A stretch of 29,353 nucleotides of DNA from an uncultured Clostridia bacterium. Its GTDB lineage: Bacteria; Bacillota; Clostridia; TANB77; CAG-508. The position numbers and the translations under genes were made by a program. How positions within the stretch are numbered: position 1 is the stretch's first letter; every line of letters starts with the position of its first letter. The stretch is taken from the NCBI GenBank assembly GCA_949077355.1, contig CARUQW010000015.1, positions 1 through 29,353 on the forward strand, written 5' to 3'. The notes under the pieces are model-generated. The model was not told the DNA's origin. It was given only the letters and a program-made list of their open reading frames with translations, and searched no databases. Of the stretch, positions 1 to 7,952 are shown piece by piece.

Positions 1-48
1 CTTGCCATTTAAACCCGGAACCAGTGGCAACTTTTAAGGAACGTCCCT
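1..48. repeat. REP-like palindromic unit at window edge
   Basis: TTGCCA (2-7) and TGGCAA (25-30) can pair around a CCCGGAACC loop. They are followed by GGAACGTCCC (38-47), which on the minus strand reads GGGACGTTCC. The unit lies directly after the adhE stop codon. It shares its stem letters and its GGGACG core with the palindromes near 2740, 2950, 7090, 21200 and 27020. It may also help end adhE transcription, but no clean T-tract is visible. The left side is cut by the window edge. Confidence 0.5.
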
Positions 49-2664
49 CTAATCCCTCTTTCCATAATAGCTATCTAACAAGATTTGTTTTAACTCTGTT
101 ACTAATGGTAATCGTGGGTTCGCTGTTGTACATTGGTCTTCAAATGCTCGATCTGCTAACATGTCTACTTTGGCTAAAAATTCTTGTTCTTCAATCCCTG
201 CTTCTTGTAATGTTTCTGGAATGTTTAAATGCTTGTTTAATTCTTGAATTTTCGCAATTAAACTAGCAATTCCTTCTTCTTTATTACTTGCTTTTAGTCC
301 AACTTTCTTGGCTAATTCATAATATTTTTCGTCGGCAATAAAGTATTCATATTTTGGGAATGAGACAAATTTTGTTGGTTTTGAACTATTGTATTTTATA
401 ACATATGGTAAGATAATAGCATTGATTCTTCCATGTGGTAAATGGAATTCTGCTCCGATTTTATGAGCTAAAGAATGGTTAATCCCTAAAAATGCATTGG
501 TAAATGCCATTCCTGCTAAAGTACTTGCATTGTGCATTTTTTCTCTAGCTAATCGATTACTTCCATCGTCATAAGCTTGTTCTAAATATTTTAAAACAAT
601 TTCTACTGCTTTTTCAGCTAATCCATCTGTATAGTCTGACGCCATATTGGATACATAAGCTTCAATAGCGTGTGTTAACACGTCCATTCCTGTATCTGCT
701 GTAACTGATTTTGGTAAGCTCATAACCAAGTCTGGGTCTACAATTGCTACGTCTGGTGTTAATTCATAATCTGCTAATGGATATTTTTTATTTTTCTCTT
801 TATCCGTAATAACAGCAAATGATGTTACTTCTGAACCAGTTCCTGATGTAGTTGGAATAGCAACCATTTTACATTTGGTTCCTAGTTTTGGGAACTTATA
901 GGTACGTTTTCGAATGTCCATAAATTTCAATTTTAGCCCCTCTACATCGGCATCTGGATGTTCATAGAATAACCACATTCCTTTTGCTGCATCAATCGGA
1001 CTTCCTCCTCCTATTGCTATAATAACATCTGGTTTAAAGTTTTTCATCGCTTCTACACCTTTTTTTACTGTTTCAAAAGATGGGTCTGATTCTACATCAC
1101 TAAATATTTCTGAATGCACATACTGATGTCTTTTTCTTAAATGATATAAGATTTTATCTACATATCCTAATTTCATCATTCCTTCATCAGTTACAATAAA
1201 GGCTCTTTCGATATCTGGCATTTTTTCTAAATATTGAATAGAACCAGCTTCGAAATATATTTTTTCTGGAATTTTAAACCATTGCATATTAACTCTCCTT
1301 TTCGCAACTCTTTTTATATTAATTAGATTCACTGATGATACATTAGCTGTTGTTGAATTTCCACCAAAAGAACCACATCCTAATGTTAATGATGGCATAT
1401 TTGTATTGTATATATCACCAATAGCTCCGTGCGTAGATGGAGAATTTACAATAATTCTTCCTGCTTTCATAGTTTTTGAGAATTTTAGATTTACTTCTTT
1501 ATCTTCTGAATGGATAACTGCGGAATGTCCAAGTCCTCCAAATTCTAATAATCTTTCTGATTTATCAATTCCTTCTTCTTCATTTTCTACAATATAATAG
1601 GTTAAAACTGGGCTTAATTTTTCTTTTGAGAATGGGTACTCTCTTCCAATTCCTTCTTCATATACTACTAATACTTTGGTATCTTCTGGCACCTCAAATC
1701 CTGCCTCTTTTGCAATTGTATAAGGTGATTGACCTGGTACATGAGATTTTAACTTAAATCCATATTCTTCATTGTATTCAAACATACTTAATTTTAATTT
1801 TTCTTTTTCTTCTGGATTTACAAAATAACATCCTGCTTCTCTCATCAATTTTTCAAATTCTTGGTAAATTTCTTTGTCAACTAAAACTGCTTGTTCAGAA
1901 GCACATATCATCCCATTGTCAAATGCCTTTGATAATACTAAATCATTAACTGATGTCTTTAATTTTGCACTTTTATGAATATAACATGGCACATTTCCTG
2001 GTCCTACTCCTAATGCTGGCTTTCCACAAGAATAAGCAGATTTTACCATTCCCGTTCCACCTGTTGCTAGAATTAGATTAACATCTGGGTGATTCATCAA
2101 TAATCTTGTTGCTAATACACTTGGCTCTTCTACCCATAAAATACAATTTTCTGGAGCTCCTGCCTTAATTGCTGCTTCTCTTAAAATCTCTGCTGCTTTG
2201 CTGCTACTTTTTTGAGCAGATGGGTGAAATCCAAATATGATAACATTTCTGGTTTTAGCTGCTATGATAGATTTAAACATGGTAGTTGACGTTGGATTGG
2301 TTACTGGTGTTACACCTGCAATAATTCCAACTGGTTCTGCAATTTCAACATAGTCTTCTTCTTCATTTTCATTGATAATTCCAACTGTTTTTTCATATTT
2401 AATACTGTGATAAATATATTCTGTTGCAAACATATTCTTTGTTATTTTATCTTCATAAATTCCTCTTCCCGTTTCTTCTACTGCCAATTTTGCTAGTTCC
2501 ATATGATGTTCTAGCCCTGCCATTGACATTGCTTTTGTAATATTATCTACCGTTTCTTGGTCTAATTTCAAATATTCTTTGGAAGCTTGTTTTGCTTTTT
2601 CTACTAGTTCATTTATCATGTTTTGAACTTTTTGTTCTTCTTCTGGGCTAATATTATTTGCCAT
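49..2664 (-). CDS. adhE: Bifunctional acetaldehyde-CoA/alcohol dehydrogenase (AdhE)
   Basis: Converts acetyl-CoA to acetaldehyde and then to ethanol, oxidising two NADH; a cytoplasmic fermentative enzyme that forms spirosome filaments in known members. The N-terminal half is an aldehyde dehydrogenase with the catalytic Cys in NGMICASEQ (about residue 254). After a linker near residue 450 comes an iron-dependent alcohol dehydrogenase half with the nucleotide motif IGGGSPIDAAKG and iron-ligand regions DVLTHAIEAY and NHSLAHKIGAEFHLPHG. The start chosen is the ATG at 2664 (MANNISPEE), 9 nt after a perfect AGGAGG at 2674-2679. An upstream in-frame ATG at 2700 has no such site and lies almost on the transcription start. 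The product is 871 residues, close to the roughly 890 of the family. A sigma-A promoter and a possible Rex dyad precede it. It is probably monocistronic. Confidence 0.97.
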   Translation of the reverse strand: MANNISPEEEQKVQNMINELVEKAKQASKEYLKLDQETVDNITKAMSMAGLEHHMELAKLAVEETGRGIYEDKITKNMFATEYIYHSIKYEKTVGIINENEEEDYVEIAEPVGIIAGVTPVTNPTSTTMFKSIIAAKTRNVIIFGFHPSAQKSSSKAAEILREAAIKAGAPENCILWVEEPSVLATRLLMNHPDVNLILATGGTGMVKSAYSCGKPALGVGPGNVPCYIHKSAKLKTSVNDLVLSKAFDNGMICASEQAVLVDKEIYQEFEKLMREAGCYFVNPEEKEKLKLSMFEYNEEYGFKLKSHVPGQSPYTIAKEAGFEVPEDTKVLVVYEEGIGREYPFSKEKLSPVLTYYIVENEEEGIDKSERLLEFGGLGHSAVIHSEDKEVNLKFSKTMKAGRIIVNSPSTHGAIGDIYNTNMPSLTLGCGSFGGNSTTANVSSVNLINIKRVAKRRVNMQWFKIPEKIYFEAGSIQYLEKMPDIERAFIVTDEGMMKLGYVDKILYHLRKRHQYVHSEIFSDVESDPSFETVKKGVEAMKNFKPDVIIAIGGGSPIDAAKGMWLFYEHPDADVEGLKLKFMDIRKRTYKFPKLGTKCKMVAIPTTSGTGSEVTSFAVITDKEKNKKYPLADYELTPDVAIVDPDLVMSLPKSVTADTGMDVLTHAIEAYVSNMASDYTDGLAEKAVEIVLKYLEQAYDDGSNRLAREKMHNASTLAGMAFTNAFLGINHSLAHKIGAEFHLPHGRINAIILPYVIKYNSSKPTKFVSFPKYEYFIADEKYYELAKKVGLKASNKEEGIASLIAKIQELNKHLNIPETLQEAGIEEQEFLAKVDMLADRAFEDQCTTANPRLPLVTELKQILLDSYYGKRD

Positions 2665-2682
2665 AAAAAAATTCCTCCTCAT

Positions 2683-2702
2683 TTGTGTTAGTTTAACCAC
2701 AA
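2683..2702 (-). promoter_or_regulatory. Candidate Rex-type operator upstream of adhE
   Basis: On the minus strand this reads TTGTG, ten bases, CACAA, centred just downstream of the -10 box, where a repressor would block initiation. Rex dyads in Firmicutes are usually TTGTGAA or TTGTTAA, four bases, then the mirror half, so this one is two bases longer. The match is approximate. The assignment rests on position and on adhE being a common Rex target. Confidence 0.35.
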
Positions 2703-2704
2703 TT

Positions 2705-2732
2705 ATTATATATTATTAGGAAAATTTGTCAA
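2705..2732 (-). promoter_or_regulatory. Sigma-A promoter of adhE
   Basis: On the minus strand a perfect -35 TTGACA (2732-2727) is followed after 16 bp by a perfect -10 TATAAT (2710-2705). The expected transcription start is about 2698, giving a leader of about 34 nt that contains the AGGAGG ribosome site. Confidence 0.8.
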
Positions 2733-2737
2733 GAGTC

Positions 2738-2965
2738 TTTTTGCCAGAAGGGACGGACCTTTTTGGCAATTTTTTGTATTCTTTTTTAAAAATCAAAAAG
2801 TTAATTTATTTTTTCTGCTGTAACAATTCGTGGGGACCAGTAAGATTACAGTCTGTTATGAAATTACAGACTGTTCGTAACTGGGAGTTACAAAGAAAAA
2901 ATAAATTAACTTTTATTCTGAAAAGATTAAAATAAAAATTGCCAAAAAGGTCCCTTCTGGCAAAA
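2738..2965. repeat. 228-bp fold-back element (paired REP-like ends)
   Basis: The two ends are inverted copies of one another. TTTTTGCCAGAAGGGACGG continuing to CCTTTTTGGCAA on the left matches the reverse complement of 2934-2965 except for a 3-nt difference (GGGACGGACC against GGGACC). Further in, AAAAGTTAATTTATTTTTTC on the left is repeated exactly in inverse on the right (about 2893-2913). The centre holds ACAGTCTGT/ACAGACTGT flanked by CCAGT/ACTGG. Each end is also a hairpin by itself (TTGCCA/TGGCAA). The right end read on minus is a hairpin followed by TTTTT, so it probably terminates the endopeptidase gene, whose stop codon is 7 nt away. The only open frame across it, on plus, looks like a by-product. 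This explains the gene-free stretch between adhE and the endopeptidase gene. Confidence 0.75.
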
Positions 2966-2972
2966 TTTCAAA

Positions 2973-4085
2973 TTATTTATATAAATAGTTTTGTGGATTT
3001 ACATGTTCTCCATTGATTCTAATCTCTAAATGTAAATGAGCTCCTGTTGAATTCCCTGTTGAACCAACTGCTGCAATTACTTCCCCAGCTGCTACTTGCT
3101 GACCTACTTTTACATACATTTTACTCGTATGTGCATACCAACTCTCAAATCCATTTCCATGGTCTACTTTTACTAGATTTCCATATGCCCCTTGATAACT
3201 TGCATGTGCTATTGTACCAGATGCGATTACTTTAATGGGGGTTCCTTTTGATGCCGCAATATCTAAACCAGTATGATTAGAACTTCTAATTCTACTACTT
3301 ACTCCATATCTAGATGTGATGGTTCCTGATATGGGAGCATAGGCTAATTTGATACCATTAATCTCTGGCATACGATTAATTCTTTCTTCCTCTTCTTTTT
3401 GTTTCTGAATTTCTTCCAATTTTTGCGTAACCTTTGTCTGGATATCTGTTTTTGCCATTTCAATTGCTGTTGTTTGTACTTCTTCTTCCTTTTCTGTATA
3501 TTTTTCTATAATACTTAAATCTAAATCTTGTTCTCTGTTTTCTTCTTTTACTTGATTTACTAGTTCCTCTGCTTCTTCTATTGTATCCACAGAATCTATT
3601 GCTTCATTATTTAAGGCTACTTCATAATATTTATAAGTTATTTCTACATTTTCTTCTACGGTTGAAACAACTTTTTCTTCTTTTGTTTCGATTGTTCTAT
3701 CTACAAGTTTTAACTCATATTCTGGATTTGCCTTAATAGCAATCGTATCTATATTTTTTTCTTGTTTTTCTATAATATTTTCTTTTACCTTTTCTTCTAA
3801 GGCTTCTTTATTTTTTACATATCCCAATTCTGTTCCAGAAATACTTACTTTGTACATTGGTTTATATTTTATTAATACAATCGCGATAATAAAACCAAAA
3901 GCTAACAATGTAATGTTAAAATACTTAAAAATTTCTTTTGTATAGTATTTTAATTTCTTGTTTAAAATAAAATTCACTCTCCTTTTTGAATGTTTTTTAA
4001 CACGACTAGAGTTAATTATACTATATATTTTATGCAAAATCAAATTATGTATACTGTTTTGGTTCCAATTTGTGTATTTTTTCAC
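2973..4085 (-). CDS. M23-family (LytM-type) murein endopeptidase, membrane-anchored
   Basis: Predicted zinc endopeptidase cutting peptide cross-links of peptidoglycan outside the cell. A hydrophobic segment (about residues 56-72, ITLLAFGFIIAIVLI) anchors it. A charged region rich in Glu and Lys (about 95-235) follows, then the M23 domain (about 245-370) with zinc-ligand motifs HTGLDIA and HLHLEI and the WYAHTSK segment. The start is uncertain. The ATG at 4085 has no ribosome site, and a strong promoter (TTGATT, 17 bp, TATAAT at 4043-4015) lies downstream of it. AAGGAG at 3984-3979 is followed 1 nt later by an in-frame GTG (3977) and 10 nt later by an ATT (3968). Real translation probably begins near there, giving about 330 residues. 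The neighbouring genes give no functional link. Confidence 0.9.
   Translation of the reverse strand: MKKYTNWNQNSIHNLILHKIYSIINSSRVKKHSKRRVNFILNKKLKYYTKEIFKYFNITLLAFGFIIAIVLIKYKPMYKVSISGTELGYVKNKEALEEKVKENIIEKQEKNIDTIAIKANPEYELKLVDRTIETKEEKVVSTVEENVEITYKYYEVALNNEAIDSVDTIEEAEELVNQVKEENREQDLDLSIIEKYTEKEEEVQTTAIEMAKTDIQTKVTQKLEEIQKQKEEEERINRMPEINGIKLAYAPISGTITSRYGVSSRIRSSNHTGLDIAASKGTPIKVIASGTIAHASYQGAYGNLVKVDHGNGFESWYAHTSKMYVKVGQQVAAGEVIAAVGSTGNSTGAHLHLEIRINGEHVNPQNYLYK
4015..4043 (-). promoter_or_regulatory. Promoter of the M23 endopeptidase gene
   Basis: On minus, TTGATT (4043-4038), a 17-bp spacer, then TATAAT (4020-4015). Initiation would be near 4008, inside the longest open frame, which argues that the 5' part of that frame is not translated. 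Confidence 0.6.
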
Positions 4086-4329
4086 AAATTTTATGGGCTA
4101 TTTTACCAGTTTTTCCACTTTTTTCTTATCTTGGCTTAATTTTTCTTTGTTTTTCTCCTTTTTACTCTCTTAAAAATTCTTATTTCCTTACTATACTATG
4201 ATTTTGATTTTGATTTCATGTTTATTGCCATTTGTTTACTTATATGTTCTATTTGTATTTTTTAGTTTCTGTAAATTTAAACCATAAAATGCTATATTGA
4301 TTTCGAAGAAAAGAAAGGTGGTAATAAAT

Positions 4330-4665
4330 ATGGCATTAGATTATACTGTAATTGGTCAAAGAATTAAGCAGGCAAGACTTGCAAAAAATTTAACACAAGA
4401 AGATTTAGCAGAACAAATCGATATTTCCGTTGCTTTTTTAAGTAGAGTAGAAAGAGGAAATTCTCATATAAATTTAAAAAGATTAAACCAATTATGTGGT
4501 TTATTAGATGTTACAGAAGGTTATGTTTTAAATGGTGCTTCTAGTAGTTCTAAAAATTATTTAAACAAAGAATTTTCTGAATTAATTAAAAGTTGTTCAC
4601 CAGATAAACAAAAATTAATATACAATGTTGCTAAAGCTATTGTTGAAACAGACTTAGAAGATTAA
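4330..4665 (+). CDS. XRE/Cro-type helix-turn-helix regulator
   Basis: Small DNA-binding protein (111 residues). The N-terminal two thirds is a lambda-repressor-like HTH: IGQRIKQARLAKNLTQEDLAEQI, then SVAFLSRVERGNSHINLKRL. A short C-terminal helical part follows, probably for dimer formation. The start is ATG 4330 because GAAAGGTGG (4313-4321) lies 8 nt upstream; the in-frame ATG at 4297 has no ribosome site. It is transcribed alone, away from the endopeptidase gene and towards pflB, and ends at its own terminator. Whether it controls pflB or the endopeptidase gene cannot be told. Its target and ligand are unknown; many Clostridia carry several such small regulators. Confidence 0.9.
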   Translation: MALDYTVIGQRIKQARLAKNLTQEDLAEQIDISVAFLSRVERGNSHINLKRLNQLCGLLDVTEGYVLNGASSSSKNYLNKEFSELIKSCSPDKQKLIYNVAKAIVETDLED

Positions 4666-4678
4666 AAAAATAGTAAAA

Positions 4679-4708
4679 AAAACCAGTATTGAAAAATATT
4701 GGTTTTTT
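4679..4708 (+). terminator. Intrinsic terminator of the XRE gene
   Basis: A 12-bp stem (4679-4690 with 4695-4706, one G-U pair) has a GAAA loop and runs into TTTTTTG. It lies 14 nt after the XRE stop codon. Confidence 0.8.
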
Positions 4709-4764
4709 GTTGTTTTTGCAACAGTTTATTTTTAAAATCTTCTATATATTTAACATCGAAATAA

Positions 4765-4793
4765 TTGCTAATATTTTTTACTTATGTTATGAT
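4765..4793 (+). promoter_or_regulatory. Promoter of pflB
   Basis: TTGCTA (4765-4770), a 17-bp spacer, then TATGAT (4788-4793). The leader to the pflB ATG is about 45 nt and holds AGGAGG at 4831. Confidence 0.6.
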
Positions 4794-4798
4794 AATAT

Positions 4799-4817
4799 TT
4801 GTTGAAAAAGTTCATAA
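4799..4817 (+). promoter_or_regulatory. Candidate Rex-like dyad in the pflB leader
   Basis: TTGTTGAA, three bases, GTTCATAA is an imperfect dyad right after the -10 box. It resembles Rex half-sites (TTGTKAA / TTMACAA) but the right half has ATAA for ACAA. It sits in the same relative position as the dyad of adhE, which is the main reason to note it. Confidence 0.28.
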
Positions 4818-4843
4818 TATATACAAACGAAGGAGGTAAAAAA

Positions 4844-7081
4844 ATGAAATTTGAACAATGGAATGGATTTAGCCAAGGGGATTGGCAAACTGAAATCAAT
4901 GTAAGAGATTTTATTCAAAAAAATTATACACCTTATGAAGGAGATGCTAGTTTCTTAGCAGAAGCCACAGAAAAAACAAAAAAATTATGGAATGAAGTGC
5001 TAGATTTATATAAAAAAGAACATGATAGTGAGGGTAGTGTTTTAGATATTGATACGAAAACACCTTCTACTATAACCAGTCATAAAGCTGGTTATATCAA
5101 TCAAAATTTAGAAACTATCGTTGGTCTTCAAACAGATAGCCCTTTAAAAAGAGCCATCATGCCTTTTGGAGGAATTCGAATTGTAGAAAAATCTTGTCAA
5201 GCTTATGGAAGAGAAGTTGACCCTGAAACAGATGAAATTTTTCATAAATATAGAAAAACTCATAATGATGGTGTATTTAGTGTTTATACACCAGATATTA
5301 GAGCCGCTAGAAGTTCTCATCTTCTTACTGGTTTGCCTGATGGTTATGGCCGTGGAAGAATTATTGGAGATTACAGAAGAGTTGCTTTATATGGTGTTGA
5401 TTGTTTAATCGAAGAAAAGAAAAAGGAATTAGATGTTTTAAATGTTGATGAAATGACAGAAGATGTAATTCGTGAAAGGGAAGAAATCAGTGAACAAATC
5501 GTTGCTTTAAACGAGTTAAAAGAAATGGCTTCTATGTATGGATTTGATATTTCTAAACCTGCCGCAACTGCAAAAGAAGCTGTTCAATGGTTATATTTTG
5601 GTTATTTAGCAGCCATAAAAGATCAAAATGGTGCCGCTATGAGTATTGGTAGAACTTCTAGCTTTTTAGATATTTATTTTGAAAGAGACTTAAAAGATGG
5701 TAAGCTAACAGAAGCCGAAGCTCAAGAAATTATGGATCATTTCGTTATGAAATTAAGATTAGTGCGTTTCTTAAGAACACCTGAATACAATGAATTATTC
5801 AGTGGTGATCCTGTTTGGGTAACCGAAAGTATTGGAGGTATGGGAATTGATGGAAGAACTTTAGTTACAAAAAATTCATTCCGAATTCTTCATACTTTAG
5901 AAACATTAGGTCCTGCTCCAGAACCAAACTTAACTGTTTTATGGTCTACTCGACTACCAGAAGGATTTAAAAAATTCACTACAAGATTGTCAATTAATAC
6001 TTCCTCTATTCAATACGAAAATGATGATTTAATGAGAATCACTTTAGGGGATGATTATGGTATTGCTTGTTGTGTATCACCAATGAAAATTGGAAAACAA
6101 ATGCAATTCTTTGGTGCTAGAGCTAACTTGGCAAAAACGTTATTGTATTCTATTAATGGTGGTAGAGATGCTATTTCTGGAAAACAAATTACACCAACTT
6201 ATGCGCCAATTACTTCCGAATATTTAGACTATGACGAAGTTATGACCAAATTTGACCAAATGATGGATTATGTAGCTAAAATCTATATCAAAGCTTTAAA
6301 CATGATTCATTACATGCATGATAAATATTCTTATGAAGCAATCGAAATGGCATTACATGATAGAGAAGTGATTCGTACTATGGCTTGTGGAATTGCCGGA
6401 TTATCAGTTGTAGCAGATTCTTTATCTGCTATCAGATATGCAAAAGTAAAAGTCATTCGTGATAAAACTGGCTTAGCCATTGATTATGAAGTAGAAGGTG
6501 ACTTTCCTAAATATGGAAATGATGATGATAGGGTCGACCAAATTGCTGTTGATGTTGTTAAAACCTTTATGAATAAATTAAGAAAACATCAAACATACAG
6601 AAATGCAAAACACACTTTATCTATCTTAACTATTACCTCTAATGTCGTTTATGGAAAAGCTACCGGAAATACTCCCGATGGAAGAAGAGCTGGAGAACCA
6701 TTTGGTCCAGGTGCAAATCCTTTGCATGGAAGAGACACCAATGGTGCATTATCTGTTATGAATTCAATTGCCAAATTGCCATTTGACTCTTCTGAAGATG
6801 GTATTTCTTACACCTTCTCTATTACTCCAGGAACTCTTGGAAAAACCGAAGACGAAAGAATTACTAACTTAGTTAACATGTTAGATGGATATTTTGCACA
6901 AACAGGGCATCATATTAATGTCAATGTATTTGATCGTAGCTTATTAGAAGATGCCATGGAACATCCAGAAAAATACCCTCAATTAACCATTCGTGTTTCT
7001 GGTTATGCTGTAAACTTTACGAAATTAACAAGAGAACAACAATTAGATGTAATCAATAGAACGATTCACGAAAAAATTTAA
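4844..7081 (+). CDS. pflB: Pyruvate formate-lyase (formate C-acetyltransferase)
   Basis: Cleaves pyruvate with CoA to acetyl-CoA and formate by a glycyl-radical mechanism, in the cytoplasm under strict anoxia. The adjacent catalytic cysteines are in GIACCVSPM (Cys409-Cys410). The radical glycine is in RVSGYAVNF (Gly720 of 745), matching Cys418/Cys419 and Gly734 of the 760-residue E. coli enzyme. The PFL domain spans roughly 10-600 and the glycine-radical domain about 620-740. The start is ATG 4844, following AAGGAGG at 4830-4836; the ATG at 4799 is in frame but overlaps the promoter region. The gene looks intact. The activase gene follows after a large palindrome. Regulation by redox state is plausible from the leader dyad but unproven. 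Confidence 0.97.
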   Translation: MKFEQWNGFSQGDWQTEINVRDFIQKNYTPYEGDASFLAEATEKTKKLWNEVLDLYKKEHDSEGSVLDIDTKTPSTITSHKAGYINQNLETIVGLQTDSPLKRAIMPFGGIRIVEKSCQAYGREVDPETDEIFHKYRKTHNDGVFSVYTPDIRAARSSHLLTGLPDGYGRGRIIGDYRRVALYGVDCLIEEKKKELDVLNVDEMTEDVIREREEISEQIVALNELKEMASMYGFDISKPAATAKEAVQWLYFGYLAAIKDQNGAAMSIGRTSSFLDIYFERDLKDGKLTEAEAQEIMDHFVMKLRLVRFLRTPEYNELFSGDPVWVTESIGGMGIDGRTLVTKNSFRILHTLETLGPAPEPNLTVLWSTRLPEGFKKFTTRLSINTSSIQYENDDLMRITLGDDYGIACCVSPMKIGKQMQFFGARANLAKTLLYSINGGRDAISGKQITPTYAPITSEYLDYDEVMTKFDQMMDYVAKIYIKALNMIHYMHDKYSYEAIEMALHDREVIRTMACGIAGLSVVADSLSAIRYAKVKVIRDKTGLAIDYEVEGDFPKYGNDDDRVDQIAVDVVKTFMNKLRKHQTYRNAKHTLSILTITSNVVYGKATGNTPDGRRAGEPFGPGANPLHGRDTNGALSVMNSIAKLPFDSSEDGISYTFSITPGTLGKTEDERITNLVNMLDGYFAQTGHHINVNVFDRSLLEDAMEHPEKYPQLTIRVSGYAVNFTKLTREQQLDVINRTIHEKI

Positions 7082-7082
7082 T

Positions 7083-7160
7083 GTGCAATTGGGGACGTTT
7101 CCTTTTTCACATGCCCTATAAAATTAGGGCATGTGAAAAAGGAAACGTCCCCAACTGCAC
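7083..7160. repeat. 36-bp-arm palindrome (REP-like) between pflB and pflA
   Basis: Arms 7083-7118 and 7125-7160 are inverse copies with a single mismatch (7088 against 7155) around the loop TAAAAT. Each arm is a smaller unit GTGCA...GGGGACGTTTCC...TTTTTCAC, with GTG/CAC at its ends. It begins 1 nt after the pflB stop and ends 4 nt before the pflA ribosome site. In RNA it would form a very stable hairpin, able to protect the pflB message or reduce read-through into pflA. There is no T-tract, so it is not a normal terminator. Confidence 0.8.
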
Positions 7161-7174
7161 AAAAGGAGCAGAAG

Positions 7175-7902
7175 ATGGAAGATAAAGATTTAAGCTATTA
7201 TGCTAAAGTTCATTCAATTGAATCTTTTGGAACTGTGGATGGTCCTGGTATCCGTTTTGTTTTGTTTTTACAAGGATGTCATCTACAGTGTAAGTATTGT
7301 CATAATCGTGATACTTGGGACATAAAAGATGGAGAATATAAATCCCTTGATGATATTTTTAATAAAATTATGCGTTATAAAAATTATATTTATCCTAATG
7401 GTCGGTGTTACAGTTACTGGAGGAGAACCTCTTTTACAAGTTAAGTTTTTGATTGAACTTTTTACCAAATTAAAAGAACAAAATATTCATACTTGTATTG
7501 ATACTTCTCGGTATGGTTGCTTTAACAGAGGATATTAAAAAATTACTCACTTTAACAGATTTGGTTTTATTGGATATTAAACATATTGATTCTGAAAAGT
7601 GTAAAGATTTAGTTGGTTTTTCTAATAAATTAGAGTTAGAATTTGCAAATTATTTAAGTGAACATGATATTCCGATTTGGATTAGACAAGTTTTAATTCC
7701 TGGAATTACAGATGATAAACAAGATTTGTTAAAATTAAAAGATTTTATTCATCGTTTAAGAACCGTTCAAAAGGTTGAGCTTCTTCCTTTCCATTCTATG
7801 GGTAAATTTAAATGGAAAAAACTTGGATTGGATTATGCTTTGGAAAATATTCCTGATGCTACTTTAGATGATATAAAAAAAGCAGAAGAAGTGTTGGCTT
7901 AA
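7175..7902 (+). pseudogene. pflA: Pyruvate formate-lyase activating enzyme, split by two +1 shifts
   Basis: Radical-SAM enzyme that makes the glycyl radical on PflB using S-adenosylmethionine and a 4Fe-4S cluster. The cluster motif CHLQCKYC (CX3CX2C) follows GTVDGPGIRFVLFLQG. Reading frame is lost at 7403 (GGT-C-GGT) and again at 7509 (TCT-C-GGT). Removing one C at each place gives one continuous protein of about 241 residues, with NGGVTVTGGEPLLQ and CIDTSGMV restored, typical of the family in length and order. The start is ATG 7175, 6 nt after AAGGAG; an in-frame ATG at 7133 lies inside the palindrome. All other parts look conserved, so either the sequence contains two errors or the gene was lost very recently. 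A long terminator ends the operon. Confidence 0.9.
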
Positions 7903-7924
7903 ATAGCCAACACTTCTTCTTTTC
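7884..7924 (+). terminator. Intrinsic terminator overlapping the pflA stop codon
   Basis: A perfect 16-bp stem (7884-7899 with 7905-7920) has its five-base loop on the stop codon TAA (7900-7902) and is followed by TTTTC. The last pflA codons form the 5' arm. Confidence 0.9.
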
Positions 7925-7952
7925 TAATACTAAAATTATATATAGTTATATA

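Noticed and set aside
2726..2935. Plus-strand 69-codon open frame across the fold-back element
   Set aside because: It is fully explained by the inverted repeat, has no ribosome site, and has an unlikely composition.
4199..4217. Short GATTTT tandem repeat between the endopeptidase and XRE genes
   Set aside because: Only about three imperfect units in AT-rich DNA; no sign of function.
7400..7512. Programmed frameshifting in pflA
   Set aside because: Two separate +1 shifts would be needed, and neither site has a slippery codon pair with a stop codon or a stimulatory hairpin.
7329..7538. Short frame in the middle of pflA as a separate protein
   Set aside because: Its sequence is the missing middle of PflA between the two insertions, not an independent gene.
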